From Chloroflexia bacterium (lineage in GTDB: Bacteria > Chloroflexota > Chloroflexia > Thermomicrobiales > UBA6265): DNA of 5,180 bases. Under the pieces are notes generated by a model. That model searched no databases, was not told the DNA's origin, and was given only the letters and a program-made list of their open reading frames with translations. Both the position numbers and the translations under genes were made by a program. Below, in pieces: positions 5,163 through 5,180 of the stretch. Position 1 is the stretch's first letter. Each line of letters starts with the position of its first letter. The stretch lies in NCBI GenBank assembly GCA_013698305.1, contig JACCVC010000257.1:1-5180 (forward strand). Direction: 5' to 3'.

Positions 5163-5180
5163 CCTAAAAGGTAACGGGCA
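5151..5180. other. Flank beyond the element, no gene seen
   Basis: Nothing here supports a coding region or a known site apart from the right arm of the 7-bp inverted repeat at 5156-5162. It probably includes host DNA outside the insertion, but the boundary is not visible. Confidence 0.3.

Noticed and set aside
4893..5167. Short plus-strand frames covering the transposase leader (64 and 89 codons).
   Set aside because: They have no ribosome binding site or recognisable domain and overlap the transposase start. The region is better explained as structured non-coding leader.
1..5180. CRISPR array, tRNA or rRNA genes.
   Set aside because: No regularly spaced direct repeats, no cloverleaf with a CCA-type end and no rRNA-like conserved blocks were seen on either strand.

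Overview
This is a GC-rich bacterial window whose composition, codon use and dispersed palindromic repeats (a GTCATnCTGAGCG-type inverted repeat) look like a Chloroflexota/Thermomicrobia-type genome. That assignment is an inference from style, not a database match. The window has two parts: a plus-strand carbohydrate uptake and metabolism cluster (1-3627), and a minus-strand IS110-family insertion element (about 3740 to about 5150).

Carbohydrate cluster. The window opens inside the last quarter of a MalF/UgpA-type ABC permease. A complete MalG/UgpE-type permease with an intact EAA loop follows 57 bp later. A 139-bp gap with two strong tandem hairpins separates it from a short-chain dehydrogenase/reductase (best start GTG 1424). 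A 212-bp gap filled by a REP-like or MITE-like palindromic repeat (2300-2420) then precedes a 383-residue protein that looks like an uncharacterised TIM-barrel glycosidase-type enzyme. The layout suggests import of a sugar or polyol, followed by hydrolysis or processing and NAD(P)-dependent oxidoreduction. The substrate cannot be read from the sequence, and the ATPase and solute-binding protein are not in the window.

Mobile element. A full-length IS110-family DEDD transposase (397 aa, D13, D61, D103, D106, C-terminal Ser region near 316-319) runs on the minus strand from 4944 to 3751. Its upstream leader (4945 to about 5160) has no convincing gene. It carries a 9-bp perfect inverted repeat bracketing about 167 nt, several internal hairpins and a -10-like hexamer. 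This is the size and place expected for an IS110-group bridge RNA. A perfect TTGACA overlaps the transposase stop codon, where circularisation could make it the -35 of a junction promoter. A 9-nt stretch of the putative RNA also matches the palindrome-like host sequence just beyond the 3' end of the transposase gene, as a target guide would. The bridge-RNA reading is the most interesting hypothesis here. The element's exact ends, the core dinucleotide and the guide loops are not resolved.
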